A stretch of 64,000 bases of DNA. Source: Hyphomicrobiales bacterium. GTDB taxonomy: Bacteria > Pseudomonadota > Alphaproteobacteria > Rhizobiales > Rhizobiaceae. How positions within the stretch are numbered: position 1 is the stretch's first letter; the number at the start of each line of letters is the position of its first letter. The notes under the pieces are model-generated. The model was not told where the DNA came from, did not search any database, and saw only the letters and a list, made by a program, of their open reading frames with translations. A program made the position numbers and the translations under genes. This document shows, piece after piece, positions 63,556-64,000 of the stretch. The stretch is from assembly GCA_900473805.1 (NCBI GenBank), contig UCMS01000011.1, forward strand, positions 1 to 64,000, read 5' to 3'.

Positions 63556-64000
63556 GTGAGCAGCCGATTTTTGATGATCACGCCGGAGGACGGCAAGGAC
63601 GTGCTGAAGAGCCTCGCCGCTCCCGCCAGACTCTCCATTCTGGAACTCCTGCACGCACGGGGTCCCCTTAACGTCAACGAAATCGCCGAAGTTCTGGAAC
63701 TGCCGCAATCGACGACGTCGACGCACCTCAACCAGATGGAAGATGCGGGCCTGATCCGCACCGAAGTGCAGAAGGCGCGCAAGGGAAGCCAGAAGATCTG
63801 CCACGCGGTCCATGACGAAATCGTCCTGACCTTTGCCCGTCCGAAGGAATCTTCCGACGAGGCCATCGAAGTCTCGATGCCGGTCGGCCTCTATAGCGGC
63901 TATGACGTCTACGCCCCCTGCGGCATGTGCGGTCCGGATGCGATCATTGGCTATCTCGACAACCCCGACACCTTCCTATCCCCAGATCGTATGAAAGCGG
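63556..64000 (+). CDS. ArsR-like winged-helix regulator, cut by the window end
   Basis: Partial gene; 148 codons are visible and the frame is still open at 64000. The N-terminal HTH reads DVLKSLAAPARLSILELLHARG, LNVNEIAEVLELPQSTTSTHLNQMEDAGLI. The following region has APCGMCGPDAIIGYLDN, with a CxxC that could bind metal or be redox-active. The GTG at 63556 follows GGGGAGGA by 5 nt; the nearby ATG at 63554 is in another frame and stops at once. In related genomes such regulators precede glycosidase or sugar-transport genes, suggesting control of the sugar locus. Confidence 0.78.
   Translation, partial: MSSRFLMITPEDGKDVLKSLAAPARLSILELLHARGPLNVNEIAEVLELPQSTTSTHLNQMEDAGLIRTEVQKARKGSQKICHAVHDEIVLTFARPKESSDEAIEVSMPVGLYSGYDVYAPCGMCGPDAIIGYLDNPDTFLSPDRMKA

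Overview
The window looks like chromosomal or megaplasmid DNA of an alphaproteobacterium, most likely Rhizobiales/Rhizobiaceae. The reasons are its high GC with strong GC3 bias, the density of ABC importers paired with GntR, LacI, Lrp or LysR regulators, a glxBCD-glnT cluster of the Sinorhizobium type, and a BigR/SqrR-type ArsR repressor. I saw no tRNA, rRNA, CRISPR array, transposase or insertion sequence.

Layout. 24-3403: polyamine-type ABC importer (Tat-exported binding protein and ATPase; permeases beyond the left edge) with a divergent GntR regulator. 3434-8770: ytfQ-ytfR-ytfT-yjfF galactofuranose-type importer with a GntR gene last in the operon. 9077-9802: orphan ParA-like ATPase. 10443-27533: a LuxR-type response regulator, a strong terminator, then a same-strand cluster of 12 genes that reads as an alginate-type exopolysaccharide machine: algD, alg8, alg44, algA, algG, algI, algJ, a Sel1-like gene, algX, algF, a double-length algK and algL. 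27542-28467: small hypothetical and CheW. 28635-32476: a VanA/VanB-like Rieske demethylase operon with GntR and a tandem-winged-helix regulator. 32707-37560: SqrR/BigR-like sensor, DUF2892 protein and an RND pump. 37686-42814: XRE-cupin regulator, glxBCD and glnT. 42836-48741: homocysteine methyltransferase, PLP lyase, polar amino-acid ABC importer and divergent Lrp. 48745-52890: LysR, MhqO/MhqD-like pair and an orphan binding protein. 53053-54626: J-domain protein and SdiA-regulated-type protein. 54811-64000: two interleaved sugar ABC importers, an epimerase/dehydratase, LacI and a partial ArsR-like regulator.

Main result. The alginate-type cluster keeps the residues for making and polymerising GDP-mannuronate (AlgD Cys269, Alg8 DGDS and GDDK) and for O-acetylation (AlgI His321, AlgJ and AlgX SGNH-type residues). 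Several other signatures are lost at the aligned positions: AlgG has DVQN where the epimerase DPHD motif should be; AlgL has Leu for the catalytic His; the Alg44 PilZ domain lacks RxxxR and the [DN]xSxxG motif; and the isomerase half of AlgA lacks its metal-binding His motif. No AlgE porin gene is present, and the AlgK-like protein has no lipobox. Together this suggests an acetylated, non-epimerised mannuronan-like polymer whose synthesis is not gated by c-di-GMP in the usual way and which leaves by a different outer-membrane route. I know of no described system with this combination. This is inference from sequence alone and needs alignment, structure prediction and polymer chemistry.
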